DNA of 64,000 nt from Rhodobiaceae bacterium (GTDB lineage: Bacteria > Pseudomonadota > Alphaproteobacteria > Parvibaculales > Parvibaculaceae). Positions 19,555-28,790 of the stretch are shown in pieces. How positions within the stretch are numbered: the stretch's first letter is position 1; every line of letters starts with the position of its first letter. The translations under genes and the position numbers were made by a program. The notes beneath the pieces were generated by a model. That model was not told the DNA's origin. It saw only the letters and a program-made list of their open reading frames with translations, and ran no database searches. Location: NCBI GenBank assembly GCA_003330885.1, contig CP030277.1, forward strand, positions 868,001 through 932,000, read 5' to 3'.

Positions 19555-19682
19555 ACGTGTGGTGATGGGCGTTGCCAACCGGCGGCTAAGTCCCTAATAC
19601 TGACGCATAATTTCGAAGCGGCGGCGTTCTGGTGAGAGCGGTGGTGCTCGTGTTCCCGCTGTTATCAGAGACGTCAATTCCC

Positions 19683-21005
19683 ATGCGCCTATCCCAGTTT
19701 ATGCTCCCTACGTTGAAAGAAGATCCTGCTGAAGCACAGATCGTGTCTCATCGGCTTATGCTGCGTGCGGGCCTGATCCGACAGACCGCCGCGGGGATTT
19801 ACGCTTGGTTGCCCTTGGGCATTCGGGTGCTGAAAAACATCGAAAAGATTGTGCGCGAAGAGATGGATCGGGCAGGGGCTGTCGAGCTCCTGATGCCAAC
19901 GCTGCAATCAGCGGAACTCTGGCAGCGCTCAGGTCGGTATGATGGCTACGGCAAAGAGATGCTCCGCATCACCGACCGGCATGATCGGGAGATGCTCTAC
20001 GGACCAACGAACGAAGAAATGGTGACGGAGCTCTTTGCAAATGGGGTGCGGAGCTACAAAGACCTACCTATGAATCTCTATCACATTCAGTGGAAATTCC
20101 GCGACGAGATCAGGCCGCGCTTTGGTGTGATGCGGGGACGCGAATTTCTGATGAAAGATGCTTACTCCTTCGACCTGGATGAGGAAAAAGGACGCGAAGC
20201 CTATTACCGCATGTTTGTGGCCTACTTGCGCACCTTCGGCCGAATGGGATTGAAGGCGGTACCCATGGCTGCCGATACAGGACCTATTGGTGGTGACCTC
20301 AGCCATGAGTTCATCATTCTGGCCGAGACCGGCGAGTCTGAAGTGTTCTGTCACAAAGATCTGATCGAGATGGAAATCCCTGGCGAGGATGTGGACTACA
20401 CCGCGGATCTTTCCTCCATCGTTGACGAACGTCGCGCGCTCTACGCTGCGACGGACGAAATTCACGATCAGGCAAAATTTGAAGCCGAGGTGCCCGAAGC
20501 AGACCGTCTGTCAGCCCGCGGCATTGAAGTCGGACATATCTTCTTCTTTGGGTCGAAATACTCAGAGCCCCTGAACGCCGTTGTTACAGGACCTGATGGC
20601 AAAGACGTGCCGGTCCAGATGGGATCCTACGGAATTGGTGTCTCTCGACTCATGGGCGGAATTATTGAGGCAAGTCATGATGAGAACGGCATAATTTGGC
20701 CAGAATCTGTAGCTCCTTATAAGGCTGGTGTTATCAACCTCAAATCCGGGGACGCTGAGACAGACCGGGTATGCGAAGAGCTTTACGCGAAATTGACCGC
20801 TGCGGGTGTAGATGTCCTCTATGACGACACAGATGCACGCGGCGGGACGAAGTTCTCGAACATGGATTTGATCGGTCTGCCCTGGCAGATTGTTGTTGGC
20901 CCGCGTGGGCTGAAATCCGGTGTGGTTGAGCTGAAGAACAGAGCGACTGGCGATCGTGAAGAAATGGCGCCGGAAGCTGCACTGAAGGCGTTGACCGGAG
21001 CGTAA
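19683..21005 (+). CDS. proS: Prolyl-tRNA synthetase
   Basis: Charges tRNA-Pro (440 residues). This is the short bacterial form without the editing insertion. Class II motifs are visible: motif 2 in [20 protein letters not shown] and motif 3 in [16 protein letters not shown], plus the TNEEMVT substrate block. The ATG at 19683 ([13 protein letters not shown]) matches the conserved N-terminus; an in-frame GTG at 19632 would add 17 unrelated residues. The order proS-lolC-lolD-dnaE is typical of alphaproteobacteria. Confidence 0.95.
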   Translation: MRLSQFMLPTLKEDPAEAQIVSHRLMLRAGLIRQTAAGIYAWLPLGIRVLKNIEKIVREEMDRAGAVELLMPTLQSAELWQRSGRYDGYGKEMLRITDRHDREMLYGPTNEEMVTELFANGVRSYKDLPMNLYHIQWKFRDEIRPRFGVMRGREFLMKDAYSFDLDEEKGREAYYRMFVAYLRTFGRMGLKAVPMAADTGPIGGDLSHEFIILAETGESEVFCHKDLIEMEIPGEDVDYTADLSSIVDERRALYAATDEIHDQAKFEAEVPEADRLSARGIEVGHIFFFGSKYSEPLNAVVTGPDGKDVPVQMGSYGIGVSRLMGGIIEASHDENGIIWPESVAPYKAGVINLKSGDAETDRVCEELYAKLTAAGVDVLYDDTDARGGTKFSNMDLIGLPWQIVVGPRGLKSGVVELKNRATGDREEMAPEAALKALTGA

Positions 21006-21050
21006 GACCGCGCTGGATTTGGCCGTGAAGGCCTTGGAGTGACAGGACGT

Positions 21051-22355
21051 ATGACAGATACGGCGATCGGCTCAACCGATAGTGAGACTACACAGAGATC
21101 TGCGACAGGACCGTTCTCGCGGTTCGAATGGATGGTCTCATTGCGCTATCTGCGCGCCCGTCGCCGCGAAGGGTTTATCTCTGTTATCGCCGGCTTCTCC
21201 TTCGCGGGGATCATGCTGGGGGTGGCAACTCTCATCATCGTCATGGCGGTTATGAACGGGTTTCGGACCGAACTGCTCGACAAAATCCTTGGCCTCAATG
21301 GCCACATGATGGTGCGAGCGCTTGGCACCAACGTCAGCGATTTTGACGCGGTTGCGGAGGCGATGCGCAAGGTCGACGGTGTTGTTCGCGTGGCCCCACT
21401 GGTTGAAGGCCAGGTCATGGCGTCGAGCAGCAGCAATGCCGCCGGGGCCTTTGTGCGCGGCATGCGCGCGTCCGACATTGCCGGGCTTGGCTCTGTGTCT
21501 CAAAACCTCATTGCAGGCACATTGGCTGATTTTGACACAAGCGGCGGTGTCGCGCTTGGCAGTCGATTGGCGGCCGCGCTCAGGGTGAACATTGGCGATC
21601 AGGTGACCCTGCTGTCCCCGCGGGGCGCCGTTACTCCTTTTGGGACCGCTCCTCGCGTGCGCGCCTACACGGTTCAGGCTGTGTTTGAAATCGGCATGTC
21701 GGAATATGACAGCTCGGTCATGTTTATGGGTCTCGAAGAAGCTCAGAAATATTTCCGTACAGGCAATGGCGTCACCGCTCTTGAAGTCATGGTGGAGGAG
21801 CCGGACCAGGTGAACGACTTCATCGTGCCAGTGGCACAAGCTGCCGGACCTTTGCTGCGTATCTGGACCTGGCAGCAAACCAACCAGAGTTTTTTCAGTG
21901 CACTGCAGGTGGAGCGGAACGTGATGTTCCTCATTCTGACGCTGATATTGCTTGTGGCGGCCCTCAATATTATCTCAGGCCTCATCATGCTGGTGAAGGA
22001 CAAGGGGCGAGATATTGCCGTGCTGCGCACCATGGGAGCATCTCGAGGTGCTGTGATGCGGATATTCTTTATTGCCGGCGCAAGTATTGGCGTGTTGGGA
22101 ACCCTCGCGGGATTTGCGCTCGGTACGGCTTTCTGCGCCAATATTGAAACCCTGCGCCAGGGACTATCAGCGCTTGTGGGGACCGAGCTCTTCTCACCTG
22201 AGGTCTATTTCCTCTCGCGCATGCCCGCGGAGATGGACCCATCTGAGGTCGCCTCTGTTGTCATTATGGCGCTGGTCTTGTCATTCGGGGCCACGCTTTA
22301 TCCCGCCTGGCGGGCTGCGTCCCTCGATCCAGTGGAGGCGCTTCGCTATGAGTAG
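21051..22355 (+). CDS. lolC: Lipoprotein-releasing ABC transporter permease LolC/E
   Basis: An inner-membrane permease (434 residues) that, with LolD, extracts lipoproteins for delivery to the outer membrane. It shows the family layout: one N-terminal helix (about 45-70), a large periplasmic domain, then three helices in the FtsX-like C-terminal domain, ending in PAWRAASLDPVEALRYE. In organisms with a single permease gene it acts as a homodimer. The ATG at 21051 is preferred; a GTG at 21039 is directly adjacent to the GGAG. The stop overlaps lolD. Confidence 0.93.
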   Translation: MTDTAIGSTDSETTQRSATGPFSRFEWMVSLRYLRARRREGFISVIAGFSFAGIMLGVATLIIVMAVMNGFRTELLDKILGLNGHMMVRALGTNVSDFDAVAEAMRKVDGVVRVAPLVEGQVMASSSSNAAGAFVRGMRASDIAGLGSVSQNLIAGTLADFDTSGGVALGSRLAAALRVNIGDQVTLLSPRGAVTPFGTAPRVRAYTVQAVFEIGMSEYDSSVMFMGLEEAQKYFRTGNGVTALEVMVEEPDQVNDFIVPVAQAAGPLLRIWTWQQTNQSFFSALQVERNVMFLILTLILLVAALNIISGLIMLVKDKGRDIAVLRTMGASRGAVMRIFFIAGASIGVLGTLAGFALGTAFCANIETLRQGLSALVGTELFSPEVYFLSRMPAEMDPSEVASVVIMALVLSFGATLYPAWRAASLDPVEALRYE

Positions 22356-23076
22356 TGGGGCTATGAGCAGTGAACCAGCCCTCATCCTGGATGAGGTTAC
22401 GCGCACCTATGTTCAGGGCGAGACCGAGCTTCATATTTTCGATGAGCTCTCGCTCACCCTGATGCCTGGTGAAATCGTGGCCCTTGTCGGGCCGTCTGGT
22501 GCCGGGAAATCCTCACTGCTCCATATTGCGGGATTTCTGGAAGAGCCCAACAGTGGACGTGTGATCATCAATGGTGTGGATGGCAGTGCCTTGGACGATG
22601 CGGACCGCACCGCTATCCGCCGGGAAGACATTGGCTTTGTCTATCAGGCCCATAATCTGCTCGCCGAATTCACCGCCCTAGAGAATGTAGTGCTGCCGCA
22701 GATGATCGCGGGCGCAGCTAAGAAAAACGCCGAAGAAGAAGCAGCCAGGTTGCTTTCAAGCTTTGGTCTGGGGGACCGCCTGAACCACCGGCCGTCAGAG
22801 CTCTCAGGCGGCGAACAACAGCGGGTGGCGATTGCCAGATCGCTGGCGAATGAGCCAAAGCTTCTTCTGGCTGATGAGCCTACGGGGAACCTCGACCCCA
22901 AGACCTCGAAAGCTGTCTTCAGTGAACTTGTGGACGTCACCAGAGGCGAGGGTGCAGCAGCATTGATCGCGACCCACAATCTAGACCTTGCCGGAAAGAT
23001 GGACCGTATTGTCCTCTTGCATGATGGGAAGCTGCTTGAAGGTGCCGCTCTGGCAGAACAATACGCCTCCCTGTAA
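22348..23076 (+). CDS. lolD: Lipoprotein-releasing ABC transporter ATPase LolD
   Basis: The ATPase of the Lol exporter (242 residues). Walker A GPSGAGKS is at 48-55, the Q-loop at Q100, signature LSGGEQQ at 152-158, Walker B LLLADE at 172-177 and the switch histidine at H210. The ATG at 22348 has GGAGG nine bases upstream and overlaps the end of lolC by eight bases; a second ATG at 22363 is possible. A much longer open frame upstream is an out-of-frame reading of lolC. Confidence 0.95.
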   Translation: MSSGAMSSEPALILDEVTRTYVQGETELHIFDELSLTLMPGEIVALVGPSGAGKSSLLHIAGFLEEPNSGRVIINGVDGSALDDADRTAIRREDIGFVYQAHNLLAEFTALENVVLPQMIAGAAKKNAEEEAARLLSSFGLGDRLNHRPSELSGGEQQRVAIARSLANEPKLLLADEPTGNLDPKTSKAVFSELVDVTRGEGAAALIATHNLDLAGKMDRIVLLHDGKLLEGAALAEQYASL

Positions 23077-23103
23077 CGGGTTCTCCTTAGTCAGTAGATA
23101 AGC

Positions 23104-23658
23104 TCAGGCAGCTGTAACCGGATCGTCACCGGCGGCTGAGAGCTTCTTGGCAACCCCATCTAGCATGCCTTTCACGATCAATTTGTGGAACGGCAGGATG
23201 GCGGCCAGATAGAGATATCCGAATGCGTTGTGGCGCTGGCAACAGGTGGCGAGATAGAGCCTGGATGGCGTTTCCTGAGTGCGAAAGACCGAGACTCGAA
23301 AATCCTGATGCGTGTCGTCCTCGCCCAGAATGATCTCGTTGTCGCCAATGCTGTAGATCTTGAAAAAGCCAATCCTATCCCCGACCTGCGGTTCCGGCTT
23401 CTGGCTAGTGCTATCTCCATCATCGAAGTCGTCCGCAGTTTTGAGGCCCATTGGCTTAACGATGAGGTCGCGCAGCTGCATGAGCGGTTGAGCGCCGGGG
23501 ACTTCCACGGTCGTGGCCAGAGCAGCGATCTCTGTCATGTTTGCTCCGGTCCTTGCCCATTCATTGCTGAAGGTGACGCTGAAGCAGTCCAAAAAATCTT
23601 GGGGGCGGGCATAGGTGTGCAGTTGGCTCTCTGAAGGCAGGGCATCGGAACGGGACAT
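23104..23658 (-). CDS. DUF2867 domain-containing protein
   Basis: 184 residues resembling DUF2867 proteins, whose fold is related to lipid-binding SRPBCC-like proteins; the function is unknown. Family-like blocks are GDRIGFFKIY, EIILGEDDTHQDFRVSVF and the closing helix LAAILPFHKLIVKGMLDGV. It is on the opposite strand to its neighbours and, together with the small gene at 23872, interrupts the usual lolD-dnaE adjacency. A palindrome lies about 30-50 bases upstream of the ATG. Confidence 0.75.
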   Translation of the reverse strand: MSRSDALPSESQLHTYARPQDFLDCFSVTFSNEWARTGANMTEIAALATTVEVPGAQPLMQLRDLIVKPMGLKTADDFDDGDSTSQKPEPQVGDRIGFFKIYSIGDNEIILGEDDTHQDFRVSVFRTQETPSRLYLATCCQRHNAFGYLYLAAILPFHKLIVKGMLDGVAKKLSAAGDDPVTAA

Positions 23659-23686
23659 CTTGGTTCGCCTTTAAATTGTGACCACA

Positions 23687-23710
23687 GAACATACGCACCC
23701 GTATGGTTCT
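23687..23710. promoter_or_regulatory. Palindrome upstream of the DUF2867 gene
   Basis: CATACG (23690-23695) and CGTATG (23700-23705) are perfect inverted arms around a 4-base centre. The symmetry extends outwards as AGAA...TTCT with one extra base. Its position 30-50 bases before the minus-strand ATG at 23658 fits an operator or a leader hairpin. The binding protein is unknown. Confidence 0.4.
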
Positions 23711-23816
23711 CCTGAAGATAAGCCATTCCAGGAAAACGGTCGAGGGACAGAGCGTCGCAGACCACGGTCATCATGATGTCCCAAAAAAGTGAGGTTTCGG
23801 GCCATTTTGTTTGGGG

Positions 23817-23842
23817 TTGACAAAAAAGAACAAAACAAGAAC
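23817..23842 (+). promoter_or_regulatory. LexA operator within a sigma-70-like promoter
   Basis: GAAC (23828-23831), seven bases, GAAC (23839-23842) is the reverse complement of GTTC-N7-GTTC, the LexA box of alphaproteobacteria. It lies directly after a consensus -35 TTGACA (23817-23822), over the spacer and -10 position (AACACT at 23840, weak), where LexA would block RNA polymerase. It is 30 bases upstream of the ATG at 23872. Confidence 0.7.
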
Positions 23843-23871
23843 ACTTGGCGCTCAATAGGAGGAGCTAGACC

Positions 23872-24015
23872 ATGAGCAAGCTGATCAAAAAGGTTGAAGA
23901 AGAGGGCGGCGTCTCGCGCTGGTTTCAGGACATCGCAGCGTTGGCAAGTGTTGCTGCAATGGGGTGGACCGTGCTCCTCTGGAGCGAGATAGCTAAGGCC
24001 GCTGTCGCAGGATAA
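23872..24015 (+). CDS. Small membrane protein under LexA control (47 residues)
   Basis: A 47-codon gene starting at ATG 23872 with a strong AGGAGGAG (23857-23864) and ending TAA 24013-24015. The N-terminus is charged (MSKLIKKVEEE). Residues 21-38 form one hydrophobic segment (IAALASVAAMGWTVLLWS), followed by a short mixed tail, so a single-pass inner-membrane protein is predicted. The upstream LexA box implies induction by DNA damage. By analogy, Caulobacter SidA is a very short LexA-controlled membrane protein that blocks division; sequence relatedness is not established. dnaE follows after 137 bases without a clear terminator. Confidence 0.75.
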   Translation: MSKLIKKVEEEGGVSRWFQDIAALASVAAMGWTVLLWSEIAKAAVAG

Positions 24016-24152
24016 TTCGTCTTTTCCACAACTTTCCGTATCAGGGACTGGTGACACGGCGGGGGCCGCGTCCGACAATGGGCATCTGAGGGAATGGGCT
24101 GGCGCATCATTTGATGGGTCGCCCTTTCAACCGTCTTGAATGAGAGCCCCCC

Positions 24153-27100
24153 ATGTCCAAAAACGTATCTGGCAGAAAATCCCGCGAGTTGCATGCCAGC
24201 CTGCAAGGCAACCAACAAGCCGGTCTGCAATTCATCCATCTTCGGATCCATTCGGCCTATTCCCTTCTTGAGGGCGCGATCCGCCTGAAAGAGCTGCCAG
24301 GTCTTGTTCGCGATGGCGACATGCCGGCAGTGGGCATCACCGACACCGGCAATCTGTTCGGTGCGCTTGAAGCATCTGAGACACTCTCAAAAGCCGGTAT
24401 TCAGCCCATAACTGGGTGCACTTTGGCGCTGGACTTGGGTCTTGATGATGATGGTCCTGGCCTTGGTCGCAATGAGCGGAAAGACCCTGATGGGTCAATT
24501 GCTCTCCTTGTTCAAAATGAGCAGGGATACGCCAATTTGATGCGGCTGACCTCCAAAGCTTATTTGGAGACCGAAGGCACCGACGATCCCCATATCTCCT
24601 TTGATGAGCTTGCCACCCTGAGTGAGGGGCTTATCTGCCTGACCGGCGGACCTGCTGGGCCCATCAATCGGTTGTTGGTGGAGGGGCAGCAGGACAGGGC
24701 GAAAGAGGTTCTAGCGCGCTTTCAGTCAATGTTTGCCGATCGTCTCTATGTGGAGCTGCAGCGTCACGGCATGGCCGAAGAGGGGCAGGCAGAAGGGGCG
24801 CTGATCGACTTTGCTTATGAGATGGATCTGCCACTGGTGGCCACCAATGAGTGTTTCTTCACGAAGAAGGATGAGTTTGAAGCCCATGACGCGCTGATAT
24901 GTATCTCAGCCGGTGCTTATGTGATTGAGACGGATCGTCGGCGCCTGACCCCTGAGCACTATTTCAAGAGTCAGGCGGAGATGGTGGAGTTGTTTAACGA
25001 CCTGCCAGAAGCTATTGAAAATACGATCGAAATCGCCCGCAGATGTGCTTATCGGCCACACACCAGGGACCCGATCCTTCCAAGCTTTGGGTCCGGCGAT
25101 GGTGAGGTGAGCGAAGCCGATGAGCTGCGACGCCAAGCTCATGAAGGGCTGACCCACCGGCTGGCGACCACAGAAACTGTTGCCACCGAGAAGGAATACA
25201 GGGATCGCCTGGATTTTGAACTCGACGTCATCATCAATATGGATTTTCCCGGCTACTTCCTCATCGTTGCGGACTTCATCAAATGGGCCAAGGACCACGA
25301 TATTCCCGTGGGTCCGGGCCGTGGGTCAGGTGCCGGTTCAGTCGTCGCCTGGGTGCTGACCATCACAGATCTGGACCCCCTGCGTTTTAACCTCCTGTTT
25401 GAGCGGTTTTTGAACCCTGAGCGGGTGTCGATGCCAGACTTTGACATCGACTTCTGTCAGGACCGCCGCGATGAGGTGATCCGCTATGTGCAGGATCGCT
25501 ATGGCCACGACCAGGTGGCTCAGATCATCACCTTCGGGAAGCTCCAGGCCAGGGCCGTTCTCCGGGACGTCGGGCGCGTGCTTCAGATGCCCTTTGGTCA
25601 GGTCGACCGTCTGTGCAAGATGATCCCCAACAATCCGGCAAATCCGGTGACACTTGCCGAGGCCATTGAAGGTGAGCCGCGCCTTCGCGAAGAACGCGAC
25701 AGCGAGGAAGCAGTCGCCAAGCTCCTGGAAATGGGACTCCGCCTTGAAGGGCTCTATCGGCACGCCTCTACCCACGCTGCGGGTGTGGTGATTGGGGATC
25801 GCCCGCTGGATCAACTGGTGCCGCTCTACCGCGACCCGCGATCTGACATGCCCGTCACACAGTTCAACATGAAATGGGTGGAGCCGGCAGGCCTCGTGAA
25901 GTTTGACTTTCTGGGCCTTAAAACCCTGACAGTGCTCCAAAAGGCGGTCGAGCTCATCGAACGGCGAGGCATCAAGATCGATCTCTCCAACCTGCCACTG
26001 GATGATGAGAAGTCCTACCAGATGCTGCAGCGGGGCGAGACGGTCGGGGTCTTCCAGCTGGAAAGTGGTGGCATGCGGGACCTGATCCGTCAGGCTATAC
26101 CCACCACGATTGAGGACATTATCGCGCTTGTGGCGCTCTACCGCCCTGGCCCGATGGAGAACATTCCTAAATATCTGGCTTGTAAACATGGGCGGGAAGA
26201 GCCTGAAGTCCTCCACGAGACCATCGAGCCGGTGGTGGCCGACACCTATGGCGTCATCATCTATCAGGAGCAGGTGATGCAGGTGGCCCAGGTTTTTGCG
26301 GGCTATTCGCTGGGTGATGCTGACTTGCTGCGCCGTGCCATGGGTAAGAAGATCAAGTCCGAGATGGATGCACAGCGCGCCCGGTTTGTTGAGGGTGCGT
26401 CTGCGAAGGGCGTTTCGGAGAAACAGGCGAACTACGTGTTCGACATTGTCGACAAGTTTGCAGGTTACGGTTTCAACAAATCCCACTCCGCCTGCTATGC
26501 GCTTGTCGCCTATCAGACCGCATATCTGAAGGCGAACTACCCCGTCGAGTTCCTCGCAGCCTCCATGAGTCTGGATTTGAACAACACGGAAAAGCTCCAT
26601 GTTTTCAAACAGGAAGCCGATCAACTTAAGATAAAGGTTTGCCCGCCAAGCGTGCAGGACTCCCAGGCCATCTTCGATGTGAAGGATGGCCAGATCCTCT
26701 ATGCATTGGGGGCCATCAAGAATGTCGGCCGTCAGGCGATGGAGCAGCTGGCTGAAGAGCGGGCGGAAAACGGACCTTTTAATGACCTGTTTGATTTCGC
26801 CCGGAGGCTCAACCCGAAAGGCATCAATAAGCGTCAGCTGGAAAATTTGGTGCGCGCTGGCGCTCTGGATTGCCTGAACCCCAATCGGGCGCAATTGCTG
26901 GCCTCTGTGGACATGATTATGAGCCTTGCCAACCAGGCAGCAAATGAGCGTGAAAGCAATCAGGTCAGCCTCTTTGGCGATGCCATGGAAAGCGACATGG
27001 ACAACCCTGTCCTGCCGCAGGTTGAGCCCTGGTTGCCCATGGACCGCCTGAATGAGGAGTTCAACGCTGTCGGCTTCTACATTTCGGGCCATCCGCTGGA

Positions 27101-27644
27101 CGATTATGCCAAGGCGATGAAGCAGACCGGTGTCGTGACCTATGCGGAATTACTGCAGAAGACATCAAGCGCGGAGCGGGTTGCGGGCACTGTGGCCGCC
27201 CGCCAGGACCGGCGCTCAAAGCAAGGCAATCCCTTTGCATTCGTGACGCTTTCCGACCCGACGGGCCGGTTTGAAGTGGTGGTCTTCTCCGAGGCGCTGA
27301 ATTCCTTCCGGGAGCTTCTGGAACCAGGGCGGTCTGTTGTGATTGGTGTGGAAATTGACCGCGAAGGGGATGATGTGCGCCTGCGCGCCCAATCCGTTCG
27401 GCCCGTCGATGAGGTGGCGGCTACAGCCGCCGATGGCCTCAAAATCTTCCTCGATACGCCAGGCCCGCTGGAGTCGGTCAAATCCCGCCTTCCTGACAAG
27501 GGGCGAGGTGTGGTCTCGCTGGTGCTTTTGGCCGGCAAAGGGCGCGAAGTGGAGGTGGAGTTGAAGGAGCGTTTCCATATCACCCCGCCTGTGAGAGCCG
27601 CCATTCAGGCCGTTCCGGGCGTCGTGGACGTCCAGGACATCTGA
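24153..27644 (+). CDS. dnaE: DNA polymerase III subunit alpha
   Basis: The replicative DNA polymerase catalytic subunit (1163 residues). The N-terminal PHP domain begins at FIHLRIHSAYSLLEGA (about residue 28). The C-family polymerase core contains GPGRGSGAGS (about 388) and the catalytic aspartates in MPDFDIDFCQDRRDE (about 427-440). An OB-fold follows near residue 1010 (VAGTVAARQDRR). The length, full PHP segment and position after lolD mark it as the main DnaE1, not the imuAB-linked DnaE2. Confidence 0.96.
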   Translation: MSKNVSGRKSRELHASLQGNQQAGLQFIHLRIHSAYSLLEGAIRLKELPGLVRDGDMPAVGITDTGNLFGALEASETLSKAGIQPITGCTLALDLGLDDDGPGLGRNERKDPDGSIALLVQNEQGYANLMRLTSKAYLETEGTDDPHISFDELATLSEGLICLTGGPAGPINRLLVEGQQDRAKEVLARFQSMFADRLYVELQRHGMAEEGQAEGALIDFAYEMDLPLVATNECFFTKKDEFEAHDALICISAGAYVIETDRRRLTPEHYFKSQAEMVELFNDLPEAIENTIEIARRCAYRPHTRDPILPSFGSGDGEVSEADELRRQAHEGLTHRLATTETVATEKEYRDRLDFELDVIINMDFPGYFLIVADFIKWAKDHDIPVGPGRGSGAGSVVAWVLTITDLDPLRFNLLFERFLNPERVSMPDFDIDFCQDRRDEVIRYVQDRYGHDQVAQIITFGKLQARAVLRDVGRVLQMPFGQVDRLCKMIPNNPANPVTLAEAIEGEPRLREERDSEEAVAKLLEMGLRLEGLYRHASTHAAGVVIGDRPLDQLVPLYRDPRSDMPVTQFNMKWVEPAGLVKFDFLGLKTLTVLQKAVELIERRGIKIDLSNLPLDDEKSYQMLQRGETVGVFQLESGGMRDLIRQAIPTTIEDIIALVALYRPGPMENIPKYLACKHGREEPEVLHETIEPVVADTYGVIIYQEQVMQVAQVFAGYSLGDADLLRRAMGKKIKSEMDAQRARFVEGASAKGVSEKQANYVFDIVDKFAGYGFNKSHSACYALVAYQTAYLKANYPVEFLAASMSLDLNNTEKLHVFKQEADQLKIKVCPPSVQDSQAIFDVKDGQILYALGAIKNVGRQAMEQLAEERAENGPFNDLFDFARRLNPKGINKRQLENLVRAGALDCLNPNRAQLLASVDMIMSLANQAANERESNQVSLFGDAMESDMDNPVLPQVEPWLPMDRLNEEFNAVGFYISGHPLDDYAKAMKQTGVVTYAELLQKTSSAERVAGTVAARQDRRSKQGNPFAFVTLSDPTGRFEVVVFSEALNSFRELLEPGRSVVIGVEIDREGDDVRLRAQSVRPVDEVAATAADGLKIFLDTPGPLESVKSRLPDKGRGVVSLVLLAGKGREVEVELKERFHITPPVRAAIQAVPGVVDVQDI

Positions 27645-27652
27645 CCAGGCGT

Positions 27653-27671
27653 CAAAATCGGGCCGATTTTG
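27653..27671. other. Inverted repeat just after dnaE
   Basis: CAAAATCGG (27653-27661) and CCGATTTTG (27663-27671) are perfect arms with one base between them, able to fold as a 7-bp stem with a GGGCC loop. It starts nine bases after the dnaE stop. The right arm contains TTTT but no T-run follows, so it is at best a weak terminator. Confidence 0.4.
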
Positions 27672-27690
27672 CTCTAACCCCAATTGGCGC

Positions 27691-27719
27691 TTGCGTTTTT
27701 CAGGCGCCAGCCCTATACG
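27691..27719 (+). promoter_or_regulatory. Putative rpsB promoter
   Basis: TTGCGT (27691-27696), a 17-base spacer and TATACG (27714-27719). It would give a 5' leader of about 155 bases before the rpsB ATG, a length compatible with leader-mediated control of ribosomal protein S2. The match is moderate (3/6 and 4/6). Confidence 0.3.
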
Positions 27720-27881
27720 TTCGCCCATTCCACATGCGGGGATACGGGCTTTTTCACGGGGTGTGCGGCATATGCCAACGACCCCCTCATAGAAAAACTC
27801 GATCCGGTCCTTGGGGTTTCCATTTCGGACTCCTGGGCTCCCCCGCAGAGGTTCAACCGGAAAAGAAGGAGAAAGGGCGTC

Positions 27882-28697
27882 ATGGCACTCCCTGAATATT
27901 CTATGCGTCAACTGCTGGAGGCCGGTGTTCACTTCGGTCACCAGACTCACCGTTGGAACCCGAAGATGGAGAGCTATCTCTTCGGTGACCGCAACGGCAT
28001 CCATATTGTCGACCTGACACAAACCGTCCCGCTTTTGCACCAGGCTCTCGTCGCTGTTCGCGATGTTGTTGCTGCAGGTGGCCGTGTTCTTTTTGTCGGC
28101 ACCAAGCGCCAGGCATCTGAGCCAATCGCTCAGGCGGCCAAGCAGTGCGCTCAGTACTACATCAACCACCGTTGGCTCGGTGGCACGCTCACCAACTGGA
28201 AAACCATTTCCAACTCCATTCGCCGTCTGCGCGAACTCGAAGAGTTGCTCGGTGGTGAAGGTAAAGGTCTCACAAAGAAAGAGCTCCTGAACCTGACACG
28301 CGAACGCGACAAGCTTGAGCTGTCCATTGGCGGCATCAAGGACATGGGCGGTGTTCCTGACATCATGTTTGTGATTGACACAAACAAGGAAGAGATCGCT
28401 ATTAAGGAAGCCCGCAAGCTCGGCATTCCTGTCATTGCGATCCTCGACTCAAACTGCAACCCGGACAACATCACGCACCCAATTCCAGGGAACGATGATG
28501 CGGCACGGGCTATCGCTCTCTATACCGACCTGATCTCCCGCGCTGCCATTGATGGCATCTCGGCGAGCCAGGCAGATTCCGGTGTTGATATAGGTGAGCA
28601 GGTTGAGCCAATCGCAGAAGTTCTGCCTGAGGAAACCGCAGCGGCGGAACCTGTAGCAGAAGCTGCGCCAGCAGAAACACCCGCAGACGCGTCCTAA
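27882..28697 (+). CDS. rpsB: Small ribosomal subunit protein uS2
   Basis: Ribosomal protein S2 of the 30S subunit (271 residues). It opens with the conserved [20 protein letters not shown], followed by [12 protein letters not shown] and [11 protein letters not shown]. The core ends near residue 230; the last 40 residues are an Ala/Glu/Pro-rich acidic tail as in many alphaproteobacteria. GAAGGAG precedes the ATG at 27882. An upstream in-frame start at 27684 would add unrelated residues. tsf follows. Confidence 0.96.
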   Translation: MALPEYSMRQLLEAGVHFGHQTHRWNPKMESYLFGDRNGIHIVDLTQTVPLLHQALVAVRDVVAAGGRVLFVGTKRQASEPIAQAAKQCAQYYINHRWLGGTLTNWKTISNSIRRLRELEELLGGEGKGLTKKELLNLTRERDKLELSIGGIKDMGGVPDIMFVIDTNKEEIAIKEARKLGIPVIAILDSNCNPDNITHPIPGNDDAARAIALYTDLISRAAIDGISASQADSGVDIGEQVEPIAEVLPEETAAAEPVAEAAPAETPADAS

Positions 28698-28737
28698 CAA
28701 CGCGACTGTCACCTAACTGCGTTACTTAAGTTAAGTA

Positions 28738-28767
28738 GGGTCCGGTTCGCGAATGCGAGGCGGACCC
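28738..28767 (+). other. Hairpin between rpsB and tsf
   Basis: GGGTCCG (28738-28744) pairs with CGGACCC (28761-28767), and inside it TCGC (28747-28750) pairs with GCGA (28755-28758) around a GAAT loop. It is GC-rich and followed only by CTATTTC, so it may act as a partial terminator or processing site that sets the S2 to EF-Ts ratio. Confidence 0.5.
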
Positions 28768-28790
28768 CCTATTTCAAATGAGGATTACCA

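Noticed and set aside
19632-19682. GTG start 17 codons upstream for prolyl-tRNA synthetase
   Set aside because: Family members begin at the equivalent of MRLSQF; the added residues are not conserved.
25338-27092. 584-codon open frame antisense to dnaE
   Set aside because: It mirrors a strongly conserved polymerase gene, has no family resemblance or ribosome-binding site, and is expected from codon bias in GC-rich DNA. Other long antisense frames (for example 1343-2278) are rejected for the same reason.
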